Below, one piece after another: positions 45,901-56,305 of a stretch of 64,000 bases of DNA. The position numbers and the translations under genes are program-made. The DNA comes from Platanthera guangdongensis (taxonomy: Eukaryota; Streptophyta; Magnoliopsida; Asparagales; Orchidaceae), in NCBI GenBank assembly GCA_039583875.1, contig CM077152.1, forward strand, positions 16,045,059 to 16,109,058, written 5' to 3'. The notes beneath the pieces were generated by a model. It searched no databases. It saw nothing but the letters and a program-made list of their open reading frames with translations, and had not been told where the DNA came from. The first letter of the stretch is position 1. Each line of letters starts with the position of its first letter.

Positions 45901-47982
45901 ATCGGGGAGTTCGTCGGGCATAATGTCCGCGAACTCATTCAAAAGGGGACGTACCGCTCATGGGTGGTCAACAGAGGGGCCCTCCGATACCTGAGTGGCG
46001 GCGACAACATACATAACATCTGCCTCGATACTGTCGCGGAGAAACTCGCCACGTCTCAGAATGTGCAATGGTCTCGAAGCACCCGTACTCACGGAAGGCT
46101 CAACCACACCCTTCGATCTCTCCCTGGGCTGGGTGGGTGTCAAGGTAATCTTCCGCCCCTTGTCATAGAAGACACACGTGTTCGAGCGGCCGAAACACGT
46201 GACGTCACGATCAAACAACCTGGGGCGTCCAAGCAGCACAAGCGCGACGTCCATGGGAATGACGTCACACCATACCCGATCCTGGAAGGATGCGATGCTG
46301 ATCGGTACTAAGCAACGCTGGGTCACCTGAATCGCAGTTTTGTCGACCCAGACGACACGATAGGGGTGGGGGTGAGGCTCTGCCTTCACCTGCATACGAT
46401 CAAGCCCCTTCTGGGCTATGATGTTCACGCAACTCCCACTGTCGATGGCTAATTTGCAGGGCCCGCCTGCACTAGGGAAATAGGTGTAGAAGATGGTAGT
46501 GCGGCACCAGTCCTCATCTGCACGTGGGGTGTGTAGGAGGCGCCTAATCACTCCCACCTCTAAGGACCTCTCGGCGTCGCTCTCCCAACCTTCTTCAACA
46601 GTGGCTCTAATTTCTTCTGCGCCCTCAGCATCCTCCTCTAGGTCGTGCTCCTCATCCTCAACCAACAGAGTCCGCGTAGGGCACTGGGCCACTACGTGTC
46701 CTCTGCCCAAGCACCTAAAACACTGAATACCCCCAGGCCTCTGGCCCTCAGTAGCAATAGCCTTCCCCTTCATGTCAGGAGTGACTCGAGGGGGTGGGGC
46801 GGCTGTAGCAGTCTGGGTCGGAGCGGGCTTCCTAAATGTCGACGAATCCGTCCGAGAAGGAAACTGCTTCGTACTAGAGGTGCGAAGGTATTGCTCATAT
46901 TCCAGAGCGAGCTGGAATATCTGGTCTACCGTCTCGAAGCGATGGGGAATCAACTCCCTCCGGAGGTCCGAACGGAGGCCTGCCTTGAATCGAGAGGCAG
47001 TAGCGATGAGTTCCTCCGAAATATCGCTCCTAACCACTAACTCGTCGAATCGGGCCATATACTCGGCCACCGTGAGCGTTCCCTGGCGCAAGTTTTGTAA
47101 TTGCTCGAATAGCTGATCCCGGTAGGACGCAGGGAGGTACTTCTCGCTCAGTCTCTGCTTCATCTCTCCCTATCTGGTGATAGGGTAGTAGCCGTCACGC
47201 TCTAAGGATCTCTCAACACTAATCCAATATACCTTGGCCTGCCCGACTAGCTTCATCTTGGCAAACCGGACACAACGTTCATCACTCATGGCGTACCAGT
47301 CAAAATAGTGGTCCATGTCAAGGAGCCAATCACTAAAGGCCTTCGGGTCCAAGCGGCCATCGAACGTCGGGGCATCGAGGCGAATCCGACGGGTGATGTC
47401 AAAGGCGCGGTCGCCTCTCCGCGGGTCAGGATAATCATCAGGATCATCGTCACGGTCATAATCGCGTCGAGCGGGCGGGGGTCCGCGCTCACGTCGACCT
47501 GGCGGGTAAAACTCGTCACGACGCTGGTCGTGGCGACCGAGCGGGGACACGCGGTTCCTAGGGCCAGGCTGTCGTGGCATACGGTAATCCCCCCACGGGG
47601 GTGGGGGTCGGCCACGAGGTGGCTCTGGGTTCCGCCATGCTGGCGGGGTGGGGGCTCTCACGGGGTCTTCACGGTGGTAGCGGTCCGCAGGTGGCGGATC
47701 ATCTCTGACCCGCTGCCCACGATGGGGAGAGTCGCCCGGGTCACCCGCCTCATGGTCGTGTAGGGAGGGAGTACCTCTCGCGCGCTCTATCAGATCTAGG
47801 CGACGAGTCACCGCGGCGATATCGTGACGCACATTCTCGAACTGGGTACCCATTGCGTCAAAACGCTCTAGAATAAGGCGTTGAAAGTCTGTGGTAGCGG
47901 TGCTCGAATTCGAGCCCGCTGCCCGGTCATTTGTGACGGGTGGATCTACCATGCTTCTAAATGTCCTACCACTACGGAGCAT
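42893..47982 (-). pseudogene. Element F gag-pol
   Basis: One frame from the ATG at 47982 (MLRSGRTFRS) with stops at 47170-47172, 45958-45960 and 43672-43674, plus at least one more near 43560. Gag: FDGRLDPKAFSDWLLDMDHY, MKQRLSEKYLPASYRDQLFE and the CCHC knuckle CFRCLGRGHVVAQC. Protease: CKLAIDSGSCVNII. Reverse transcriptase: [30 protein letters not shown] and [12 protein letters not shown], where the second catalytic Asp is Asn. RNase [19 protein letters not shown]. Integrase: a zinc-site region, [12 protein letters not shown] (first catalytic Asp replaced by Lys), IVSDRDVRF and [13 protein letters not shown]. The tail has LDIPATMGIHPVFNIEDLTP and the chromodomain-like segment. The frame ends inside the 3' LTR. 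The copy is inactive. Confidence 0.92.
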
Positions 47983-48000
47983 GCAAATGGCCCGACCTGG

Positions 48001-48013
48001 GCTCTGATACCAA
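48001..48013 (-). other. Element F primer-binding site
   Basis: Minus strand TTGGTATCAGAGC, one base from the 5' LTR. Confidence 0.9.
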
Positions 48014-48014
48014 C

Positions 48015-49221
48015 TGATGTAGGGTAGGCTATGGAGTGCACCACCTAGACTCTATATGCAACACAACAATTGGTTCACGCGACGAATTATTAGAGCAATG
48101 AAAAAATAATAACGCCACAAGCAAATAACTACAACAAGAATTAATTTTAATATTGGGCGAATTCCTTGGTTGGCTTTCCTCCGCTCGGAGGGCCAAAAGC
48201 GAAGCGCGCGGCGAAGAGATCCACATGCAGGTTAATAATCAATCGATACCAAAATGCCCCAAACAAGCTCCAAGCAAATATGAGATTATCCAATATTAAT
48301 ATCAAGAAAAATAGTACAACCCAATCACAAAATAACTCAAGACTAGGGGCTGATTTCGGGCAATGGAAGTGGAAGGTTCAGGTGGCGTAGATCGGGTGCC
48401 GGGTGGTGGAACCGGAGGTGGAGATGATGGTTGGGGCTGTTTTTGGTGGTGGATGAAGGGATCGGGACGGAAAACGGATGGATCCGGATGAGTGCACGCG
48501 GATCCGGACTCGGGTGGGCGGATCCGGTAATAGATGGCCGGATCCGGTTTAGGGAGAGTGGATCCACGAATTTAGGGTTGGGGAAGGGGTTTGGCGGGCT
48601 GGTAGGGGGCGGAAAGGGGGCTGGATGGCTGGCCGGAGTGAGGCGGAGGCGGGAGATGAGTTGACCGCCCCGATCTGGGCGGGAATAGGCCGGCGGCTGG
48701 CTGGTTCCAGGCGGAGAACCGGGGGGGGGGGGGGGCTGGCGGGTTGGATAGGGAAGAGGAGGGGGTTCGGACGGCCGAACCTGGGCGGAAACAGGAGGGC
48801 CGGCGGGTTGTAGTAGGGGGGGGGGGGGGGGAGGAAGTGAGGGAGAGGAGGAGGAAGACTTACCCCAAGGCGTCGGCACCAAGGGTCCACGGCGTCGGCA
48901 CCGCGGGAAGACCACCGGAAGTAGGGAAGATGAACTCTCCAACTTCAGCAATGAAAAAAACCCTAAACCAGCCACTAGTCCTATTTATAAGAAAAACAAG
49001 CATTAGGGCATCCCATCAAACGGCTATGATTGGCTGGTGGGTTCGCCCTTAAATAAACTAACACATGTCCAAAAAAAATACATAAATATATGATTCAGAT
49101 TCGCGGCGACGTGCCGGACGCAACCGCGGGGTCGGATCGGCGATCCGATCACGTCTTCCGGCGGGAATAAATGAACGTGGGTCCCGCCCCATCATGTGCA
49201 CGATCCGATGGACTCCCATCA
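48015..49221 (-). repeat. Element F 5' LTR (right copy)
   Basis: 1207 bp, about 1% different from the left copy apart from longer G runs (near 48725 and 48815) and an extra GGTAATAGATGGCCGGATCC segment near 48525. Confidence 0.92.
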
Positions 49222-49316
49222 GGATTTCTCTCTTCTTTCTTCTCCTATATAAGTGTGTGTATACTTGTAACTATTCATTCAAGAAATATATACAAGGTTT
49301 TGTGCCACTCTTTACA
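49222..49316 (+). repeat. Element G 5' LTR, second part
   Basis: GGATTTCTCTCTTC...CTCTTTACA, homologous to the last 95 bp of the 3' LTR. It contains CCTATATAAGTG, a likely TATA box, near 49244. Confidence 0.92.
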
Positions 49317-49329
49317 TGGTATCAGAGCC
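49317..49329 (+). other. Element G primer-binding site
   Basis: TGGTATCAGAGCC directly follows the LTR. Confidence 0.92.
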
Positions 49330-49810
49330 ACCGGTCTCCACCTTGTATTCGGTCTACTGCTTGCGGACTACCGGTTCTGTCCGCCCAGACTTGCTTGTCC
49401 GGCCTGCTCTCCTGGAAACTGCCCGGTGTTTTTCTTCTCCCTCCTAGCCGCCATATCGTGTGGTTTGCCCCCTTTTAACCGCTCTCTCTCCTCGTGGCTT
49501 CCACTTCTCCTCCTCCTCCTACTCTCTCTCTTTTATAACCTCTCACGTGGGTCCCACTTCAACTTGTATCTATCCGCGTGGTCTTCCTCCATATCCCCGC
49601 AGCCTGCTTTCTCTCTTCCCGCTTGTGGCCTCACCGTGACCGTGCGGACTTTCTCTCCTTCGGCTAGCCGCTGCGACTTGACTTGTCGATTAGCGGTCTC
49701 TTCTTTTGCTGCAAGCCGCATCCTCGTCGTGACTCTTCTTGTCGCTGGTGTGTCCATCGAGACCGTGCGGCTTCTGCCTCTACCGCACCTGCTCTTCTCT
49801 ATTCGGCTTC

Positions 49811-50228
49811 CCTCTAGCCGCCCGACCTCCTTATGCTAGCCGCCCGGCCTTCTCTCTGCTAGCCGTTCGGCCTCCTCTCTGCTAGCCGCCCGGCCTTCTC
49901 TCTGCTAGCCACCTGGCCTCCTCTTTGCTAGCCGCCCGGCCTCCTCTTTGTTAGCCGCCCGGACTCCTCTCTGCTCGCCGCCCGGCCTTCTCTCTGCTAG
50001 CCGTCCGACCTCCTCTCTGCTAGCCGCCCGGCCTCCTCTCTACTAGCCGCCCGGCCTTCTCTCTGCTAGCCGCTCGACCTCCTCTCTGCTAGCCGCCCGG
50101 CCTCCTCTATGCTAGCCGCCCGGCCTCCTCTCTGTTAGCCGCCCGGCCTCCTCTCTGCTAGTCGCCTGGCCTTCTCTCTGCTCGCCGCCCGGCCTCCTCT
50201 CTGCTAGTCGCCCGGTCTTTCCTTCTGC
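49811..50228 (+). repeat. 23-bp minisatellite in element G (about 18 copies)
   Basis: The unit CTAGCCGCCCGGCCTCCTCTCTG repeats from just after the leader to eight bases before the ATG at 50236. Copies differ at one to three bases (CCTTCTCTC/CCTCCTCTC, GTCGCC/GCCGCC). Confidence 0.93.
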
Positions 50229-50235
50229 TAACCGC

Positions 50236-53200
50236 ATGGCGTCTGATGATTCCGCTGCTACCTCTGTTGCGTCCTTCTCTGCGGAAAGTATCACCTGTCT
50301 CTCTCATAATCCTTGTTGGATCGTTGATTCCGGCGTTACTCATCATATCACCTCCCAGAAACCCACTGCGTATCTACAGACGCCTCATCCTGCTCGCATC
50401 ACTGTGGCCAATGGTGACACCCTACCAGTCTCTGGCTCCGCTGCTCTTCAGCTAATGCCAACCCTTTCTCTTTCCTCGGTTCTTCACGTTCCGAGGTCTC
50501 CTTTCAATTTATTATCTGTTAGTCGTCTCACACACGACCTTGATTGTTGTATTACCTTTTCACCTTCTTCTTTTCTTAAGCAGGATCGCCGCACACGGAG
50601 TACCATTGGTAAGGGGCAGCTGGTGAATGGGTTGTACATCTTGGATATCCCACCACCTCTTCTCTCCGCCATCTCCACTGTTGATTGGCATCGCCGCCTT
50701 GGACATGCTCCCCTTCCGATTCTCAAGCGGGCTCTTCCTGATATACCTTTACGGGAGTTCTCTTGTGAATCTTGTATCTACGGCAAACAACATCATTCTT
50801 CTTTACTCCCTGCCTGTACCAGGAGTAGTACTATATTATCTTTAGTTCATTCTGATGTCTGGGGTCCTTATAAAATCCCTAGTATTTTTGGCTTTCTCTA
50901 TTTTGTCACGTTCATTGACGATTACTCCTGTACCACGTGTCACTATTTACTATATGATCGAACTGAACTTACCTCTGTATTTCACGCCTTTTTACTTGAG
51001 ATGCGTACGCAGTTCGCTACCCCCCTCAAAGTAATTCGCACTGATAATGCTCGGGAGTATACAGGTCGTGCTTTCTCCAATCTCTGCACTGAATTTGGTA
51101 TCATCCATCAAACTTCATGTGCGTATACCCCAGAGCAAAACGGGGTGGCCGAACGCAAAAATCGTCATCTTCTCGATATTGCGCGCTCCCTTATGTTCCA
51201 AATGCACGTTTCAATCGAATATTGGAACTTTGCTGTATCCACCGCCTGTCATCTCATCAACCGCCTTCCCTCCTCTGTTCTTAATTTTGCCTCACCCATC
51301 CAACTCCTTTATCCCTCCACCACCCTCACCTCTCTCACACCGCGGATCTTCGGGTGTGTTTGCTATGCCCACCTTCTTGGCCCTCCTTCCGACAAACTTG
51401 CTCCTCGGGCCGCCAAGTATATGTTTGTTAGCTACTCCCGCACTCAAAAGGGGTACGTCTACTACTCTCCTACTGACGGCAAGGTGGTCGTTTCTGCGGA
51501 TGTCACCTTCTGCGAAGACTAGCCTTTCCACTTACCCAGCACCACCTCGTCTTCTGCTCCCTCTATTCTTCGGCCTGTTGTACCAGTCACGTCATCTGTG
51601 CCGTCTTCTTCCTCCTCTCCCTATGTTCCTCCTCGGGTTCCTCCACCACTTATCTGTGTCTACTCTCATCGCCCATCCAAGGATGCTCCCGTGACCCAGC
51701 TCCCCACCACCAGCGATGCCTCGGCTACGGCAGATCACGCTCCCGTATCTACAACTCATCCTTTGGCCAACTACGTCTCTCTACATCGGCTAACGTCGCC
51801 TCTCTATGTGTTTGCCACCTCTATTTCCTCTATTTATATCCCTAACAATGTGCAGGAGGCGCTTCAACACCCAGGGTGGCGGACCGCTATGAACGATGAA
51901 ATACGGGCTCTCTGGGCTAACCGGACCTGGGATCTGGTTCCTCTTCCTGCTGGTCATACCTCTGTTAGCTGCAAATGAGTTTATGTCATTAAACATGTGG
52001 CGGATGACACTATCGACCGTCTGAAGGCTCGCCTCGTGGCACGGGTCTTTACTCAGCAACATGACCTTGATTACGAGGAAACCTTCTCTCCCGTGGCCAA
52101 ATTGAACACGGTCCGCGTTCTCCTCTCCTTGATTGTTCATCGTCACTGGCCACTTTATCAGCTGGACATTAAAAATGCCTTCCTCAACGGCGATCTACAG
52201 GAGACAGTTTATATGCAGCAGCCTCCCGGGTTTGAGACCACGGGGGAGTCTTTGGTATGTCACCTTCGGAAATCCATTTATGGTCTCAAAAAGTCCCCGC
52301 GTGCGTGGTTTGAAAAGTTCAGTAAGGTGGTCTGTGCTAGTGGCTTCACTCGGAGCTCGGCTGATTTTTCTCTCTTCACCCGACACCGGTCAATCGCGAC
52401 TGTGATTCTTCTGGTCTACGTTGACGATATCCTGATTACTGGCGACGACAAGGCAGGAATACAACAGATCAAGGAACAGTTGAATTCCGTCTTTCAGACC
52501 AAAGATCTGGGCAACCTTCGGTACTTTCTTGGGCTCGAGGTCGCACGACGCCCTGATGGTCTTGTGTTATCTCAAAGGAAGTATTGTATGGACCTCTTTC
52601 ATGATGCAGGTTATTCTGGGTGCAAACCTGCGGAGACTCCTATAAACGCAAATCACAAGCTCTCGGCCCATAGCACTGACTCTGACAAGCTGCTTACAAA
52701 TCCGGAATATTACAGACGCTTGGTTAGGAAGCTGATCTACCTTACGGTGACTCGACCAGACATCTCATTTGCTGTGGGAGTTGTGAGTTGTTTCATACAC
52801 GCTCCTCGGACATCTCATCTTCAAGTTGTCGAGCGCATCCTTCGATATCTCAAGATCGCCCCCGGACAAGGACTCGTGTACAAGTCATCCACATCTCTAT
52901 CTCTTGTCGCGTATTCTGACGCTGACTATGCATGATCTATTGATGATAGACGCTCCACAACTGGGTTCTGTACTTACTTTGGTGGACACCTCATAACTTG
53001 GCGTAGCAAGAAACGGACTGTGGTTGCGCGTTCCTCTGCTGAAGCCGAGTACCGAGCTATGGCTACTGTTGTTTCTGAGCTAACCTGGCTTGAAGGCCTT
53101 CTGGGAGACTTAGGTGTTCGTCTATCATCTCCGGCAACCTTATTTTGCGACAGTCAGGCAGCAATTCATATTGCCAAGAATCCGGTTTTTCACGAATGAA

Positions 53201-53409
53201 CAAAACATATCGAAGTTGACTGTCACTTTATCCGAGAAAAAGTACAGTCAAAGAAGATAGATTTGGAGCATGTTCCTGCTACCGACCAAGTTGCGGACAT
53301 CCTGACGAAAGCTCTCTCCAGGCCGCTATACTATCAGTTCTTATCCAAGCTTGGTGCCTACGACTTGTACGCTCCAGCTTGCGGGGGAGTGTTAGAAAAG
53401 CCTAATTAA
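50236..53409 (+). pseudogene. Element G pol (copia PR-IN-RT-RH), gag deleted
   Basis: A single frame from the ATG at 50236 (MASDDSAATS) to a stop in the 3' LTR at 53407-53409, with nonsense codons at 51520, 51976, 52933 and 53197. After about 30 residues of possible Gag N-terminus it goes straight to protease (WIVDSGVTHHIT; the usual Ala is Val). Then come the pre-integrase motif (DWHRRLGHAPLPIL, CESCIYGKQHH), integrase (LVHSDVWGPYK, KVIRTDNAREY, PEQNGVAERKNRHLLD), reverse transcriptase (LDIKNAFLNGDLQE, LLVYVDDILITGDD) and RNase H (SSAEAEYRAMATVV, HVPATDQVADILTKAL). Gag capsid and zinc knuckle are missing. Short LTRs would suit the Ale/Retrofit branch, but this is a guess. Confidence 0.92.
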
Positions 53410-53558
53410 GGGCCCATGTTTTCTTCTTTCTCTCTCCTTGTATTAGTCCCACATCATGTATTAGGATTTCTCTCTTCTTTCTTCTCCTATATAAGTGTGT
53501 GTATACTTGTAACTATTCATTCAAGAAATATATACAAGGTTTTGGGCCTCTCTTTACA
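53390..53558 (+). repeat. Element G 3' LTR
   Basis: 169 bp, TGTTAGAAAAGCC...CTCTTTACA; a few differences from the two-part 5' LTR. Confidence 0.93.
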
Positions 53559-54385
53559 AAGATAAACCATAGTATAGATGCTCAACAGCAACACTTACTT
53601 TACAAAGCTAAATAGGGGTGTAATAGTTCAGAACTACTGAACATGGTACCCTCTTCTGGCATGTGATCTGAACATTATTGTAACAACCCTAGTTAATATA
53701 TATATATATTATTATATAAAGCAATATAGGTATTTAGAGGCACACCGCAGATCAAACAAGAGCCATTGGATCATGAGAGAGAACATGAGATGGGGGAGGG
53801 AGAGAGAGAGAGAAAGAAAGAGAGAGAGTAGAGAGAGGGAGAGAGAGAGAGAAAGAAAGAGAGAGAGTAGAGAGAGGGAGAGATGGTGGTGGTGTTTCTT
53901 TATATATATATCTTATTATATAAAGCAATATAGGTATTTGGAGGCACACCATAGATTAAACAAGAGCCATTGGATCATGAGAGAGAGCATGAGATGGGGG
54001 GAGAGAGTTGGGAGAGAGAGAGGAGGGAGAGAGAGAAAGAGAGAGAGAGACGGCAGGAGAGAGAGAGGGGAGGAGAGAGAGATGGGGAGAGAAAGGGAGA
54101 GAGTTGGCGGAAGGGAGAGGAGAAAGCGGCGGAGAGAGAGGGAGAGAGAAAGGGAGAGAGATGGGGAAGGGAGAAAAAAAGAGGAAGAGATATTACGTGA
54201 AATTAATGTTTTTACGACAAAACGTAATTTTTTTATATAAAATAAAAATTGTATATTGATTTATATTTTTTTACAGTCATTTTGAGTACTCATATGTATA
54301 TATTGCGGGCACTGCCCGTCTTGATGTGGGTGCATCCCGCTTTGATGCAGGCGCATCCCGCTTTGATGCGGGCGCAGCCCGCAAC
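53559..54385. repeat. Repeat tract: duplicated AT-rich block, GA-rich microsatellite, GC hairpins
   Basis: No gene. A block beginning TTATTATATAAAGCAATATAG and including GGCACACC...AACAAGAGCCATTGGATCATG occurs at about 53705 and 53913. Between and after the copies are (GAGA)n runs (53795-53885, 53995-54190). From 54303 on come short inverted repeats such as GCGGGC...GCCCGC. AT-rich start-like blocks next to GGGCGAAGCCCG hairpins recall Helitron ends, but neither TC...CTRR ends nor a RepHel gene are seen. Confidence 0.5.
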
Positions 54386-54572
54386 TACGCATCGAGCACG
54401 GGCGAAGCCCGTACGGAGGCGGGCGAAGACCAACTGGATGCGGTCGAAGGCCGCCCGAGAGCATCGAGCACGGGCGTAGCCCGTACGAAGATGCTCATAT
54501 TATATAAACCAATATGCTTATTTCAAAGTCACACCAAATTTTTGTTTTTGACCGTTCAATCAATTTGGTAAA
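54386..54572 (+). repeat. Left copy of 188-bp direct repeat flanking element H
   Basis: TACGCATCGAGCACGGGCGA...CAATTTGGTAAAAT, nearly identical to 60614-60801. It contains GGGCGAAGCCCG and GGGCGTAGCCCG hairpins and an ATTATATAAACCAATATGC block related to the AT-rich blocks at 53.7 and 53.9 kb. Confidence 0.9.
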
Positions 54573-54608
54573 ATAATACCACAACACGCGTTATCCTTGT
54601 TAGTCAGG

Positions 54609-56084
54609 AGATGCAGGCTACATCTCCTGACGAACCGCAACGGACAACGACACTGAATCGTTCTCTCACGTTCCAATTCTACGTTCGCACAATCAAATGA
54701 TTTAGTTTTAATTGAGGTCTCTTTAACACATGGGATTAAGTTAACACGCGCTATCCTTGTTAGTCAAATAATACCACAACATTCACAACACCTAAAATTA
54801 TGACTCTTAACCGCTCCGATATTAGTCGTGTATTACGCAACGTCACAACCACAATCCGAGAAGAACTTGACTAAAAAGTACGATCCAAAATTAGTCTTGT
54901 TCGCTCCCAAAAAATCCAAATATAACATTAAGGTTCGCCAATCCTTTAGAGATCTAATAAGGGCTATTTGCCAATATTTGGATCAAGCGAAAAGGATTCA
55001 ACCGATCCGGATTCGATTAATGAAGTTAAAGAACATAAACGATAAAATCAGATTTTTAAAATGACGGATTCAAAAGCCGCGGATAAAAGTCGATGTCTCG
55101 CAACCTACAACTAATTAACAAAAGAATCACACAAGAGTAGATATTTTCGTTACCCAATCCCAAACAATAGACATTCAAATCTTCCACAAGGATGAGTGGA
55201 GGAATCACACGACGACGGTGGAAAGATCCACTTCCACGAAATTCCACGTTGCCGCACCGGAAGGAGAAGACGCACGCCGTTTTCTTCGGAGTCACCGGAG
55301 GAGATCCACGGAGGATGATACGTGAATGTTCCTTAGGATTCTTCAAGAGGGAAGGGAGGGGATTAGAGAGAAGGGGTCGGCCACAAGGGCTTAGAGGAGG
55401 AGAGAAGATATGTGGCCGGCGGCCAAGGAGAGGGGGAAGGAGGCGGCTAGGAGAAGGCAAGAGAAAGAGGGGGGCTGAATTTTGCCTAAGGGGGAAGAGA
55501 GAGATAAGGGGGAAATTCAAATTTTGAATTCAAGTTTCAATTTGTCATTCTTCTCCCTTAAATTCCTTCATAACATGGCTATTTGTAGCTTACACCACAC
55601 AATCACCACCATTGAAAATTAAACACCGCATGATGGTTATATGCACCCATCATGTTACATGAAATCAAAATACATGAAATAAAAACTCTCAAATTAAAAC
55701 AATGCAACAAGGAAATTAATAAATATAATATAATATTATAATTATTATATTATTGTCGCGGCGATGGCGTTGTAGCGAAATTATTGTCGCGACGATGCGT
55801 TGTAGTGGAGATGGTGTTGTAGCAAAATAATTGTCACGGCGATGGCATTGTAGCGACGATGGCGTGCATTGAAATTATTATTGCGGCATCGTCCATCCGA
55901 GTCTTCAAACGTACGGTTGCGGCGACGATCAACATAATGCATGGACCCGGCGTCGCCATGGAGCTCGCCAAAGAACTCGTCAGCACCATCTGCAACATCA
56001 TCACGAACAAATGACGGGACATCATCGCCACCAATCAACCGGTTACGAGCATTACGAGCACATGGCTGGACCTCTTCGCCATCA
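54609..56084 (-). repeat. Element H 3' LTR (left copy)
   Basis: 1476 bp. It starts AGATGCAGG where the right copy has TGATGCAGG. About two dozen differences from the right copy by eye (roughly 1.6%). It includes degenerate repeats of GGCGATGGCGTTGTAGCG near 55755-55865. The frames within (55.06-55.53 kb) recur in the other LTR and are not genes. Confidence 0.92.
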
Positions 56085-56305
56085 ATCCTCCCACACTCAA
56101 AATCACTCATCACCGATGAGTGGCCAAGGAGAGAGTGGTGGAATAAAGCAGCCTCCAAATGCCGCACGACGAGCTCCCGAGTAATAGCCAAAAGTAACAT
56201 GTGAAGCATTACCAAAACAACCAAGGTTTCCAAAAAACTAGACGTAAATGTGACAGAAAGAAAAATGACGTTTGTCTTACCAACCAGTGCAAGTACCATG
56301 GAATC

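Larger units (their letters stand above)
41789..49221 (-). mobile_element. Element F: complete Ty3/gypsy chromovirus, nested in G
   Basis: LTRs 41789-42965 (3') and 48015-49221 (5'); in the element's own sense they start TGATGGGAGTCC and end TACATCA. The exact target duplication is GGATT (41784-41788, 49222-49226). The primer site TTGGTATCAGAGC lies at 48001-48013 and a polypurine tract (GGGGGGAGT) adjoins the 3' LTR. Gag-pol is one frame with several nonsense codons and two lost catalytic residues. A chromodomain-like tail (LVHWRGRTDADDAWILPAEL) places it among chromoviruses, near CRM/Reina rather than Tekay; the exact lineage is uncertain. It is the younger member of the F/G pair. Confidence 0.94.
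41710..53558 (+). mobile_element. Element G: Ty1/copia retrotransposon split by element F
   Basis: Short LTRs (169 bp, TGTTAGAAAAG...TTTACA) with exact target duplication AAGAT (41705-41709, 53559-53563). The 5' LTR is cut by element F at 41789-49221. A primer site TGGTATCAGAGCC follows the LTR at 49317, and a polypurine tract GCGGGGGAG precedes the 3' LTR. Domain order is protease, integrase, reverse transcriptase, RNase H, which is the copia order. Most of gag is absent and a 23-bp minisatellite occupies its upstream position. Four nonsense codons disable pol. Without F the element is about 4.4 kb. It lies upstream of the visible IBR3-like exons, probably in another intron. Confidence 0.93.

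Noticed and set aside
48343..48975. 210-codon proline-rich minus-strand frame
   Set aside because: Inside an element F LTR; its counterpart in the other LTR is broken by indels.
49171..49839. 222-codon frame across the F/G junction
   Set aside because: Spans an LTR, target duplication and leader, so it cannot be an ancestral gene.
49811..50228. CRISPR-like array
   Set aside because: It is a head-to-tail minisatellite without spacers, in plant nuclear DNA.
53773..54240. Arg/Glu-rich frames up to 155 codons
   Set aside because: Translation of GA-rich microsatellite sequence.
53690..54600. Helitron ends in the AT-rich and GGGCGAAGCCCG tract
   Set aside because: No definite TC start or CTRR end and no RepHel; described only as a repeat tract.
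55056..55527. 154- and 111-codon frames repeated at 59585-60056
   Set aside because: They are parts of the two element H LTRs, overlap on opposite strands, and show no motif.
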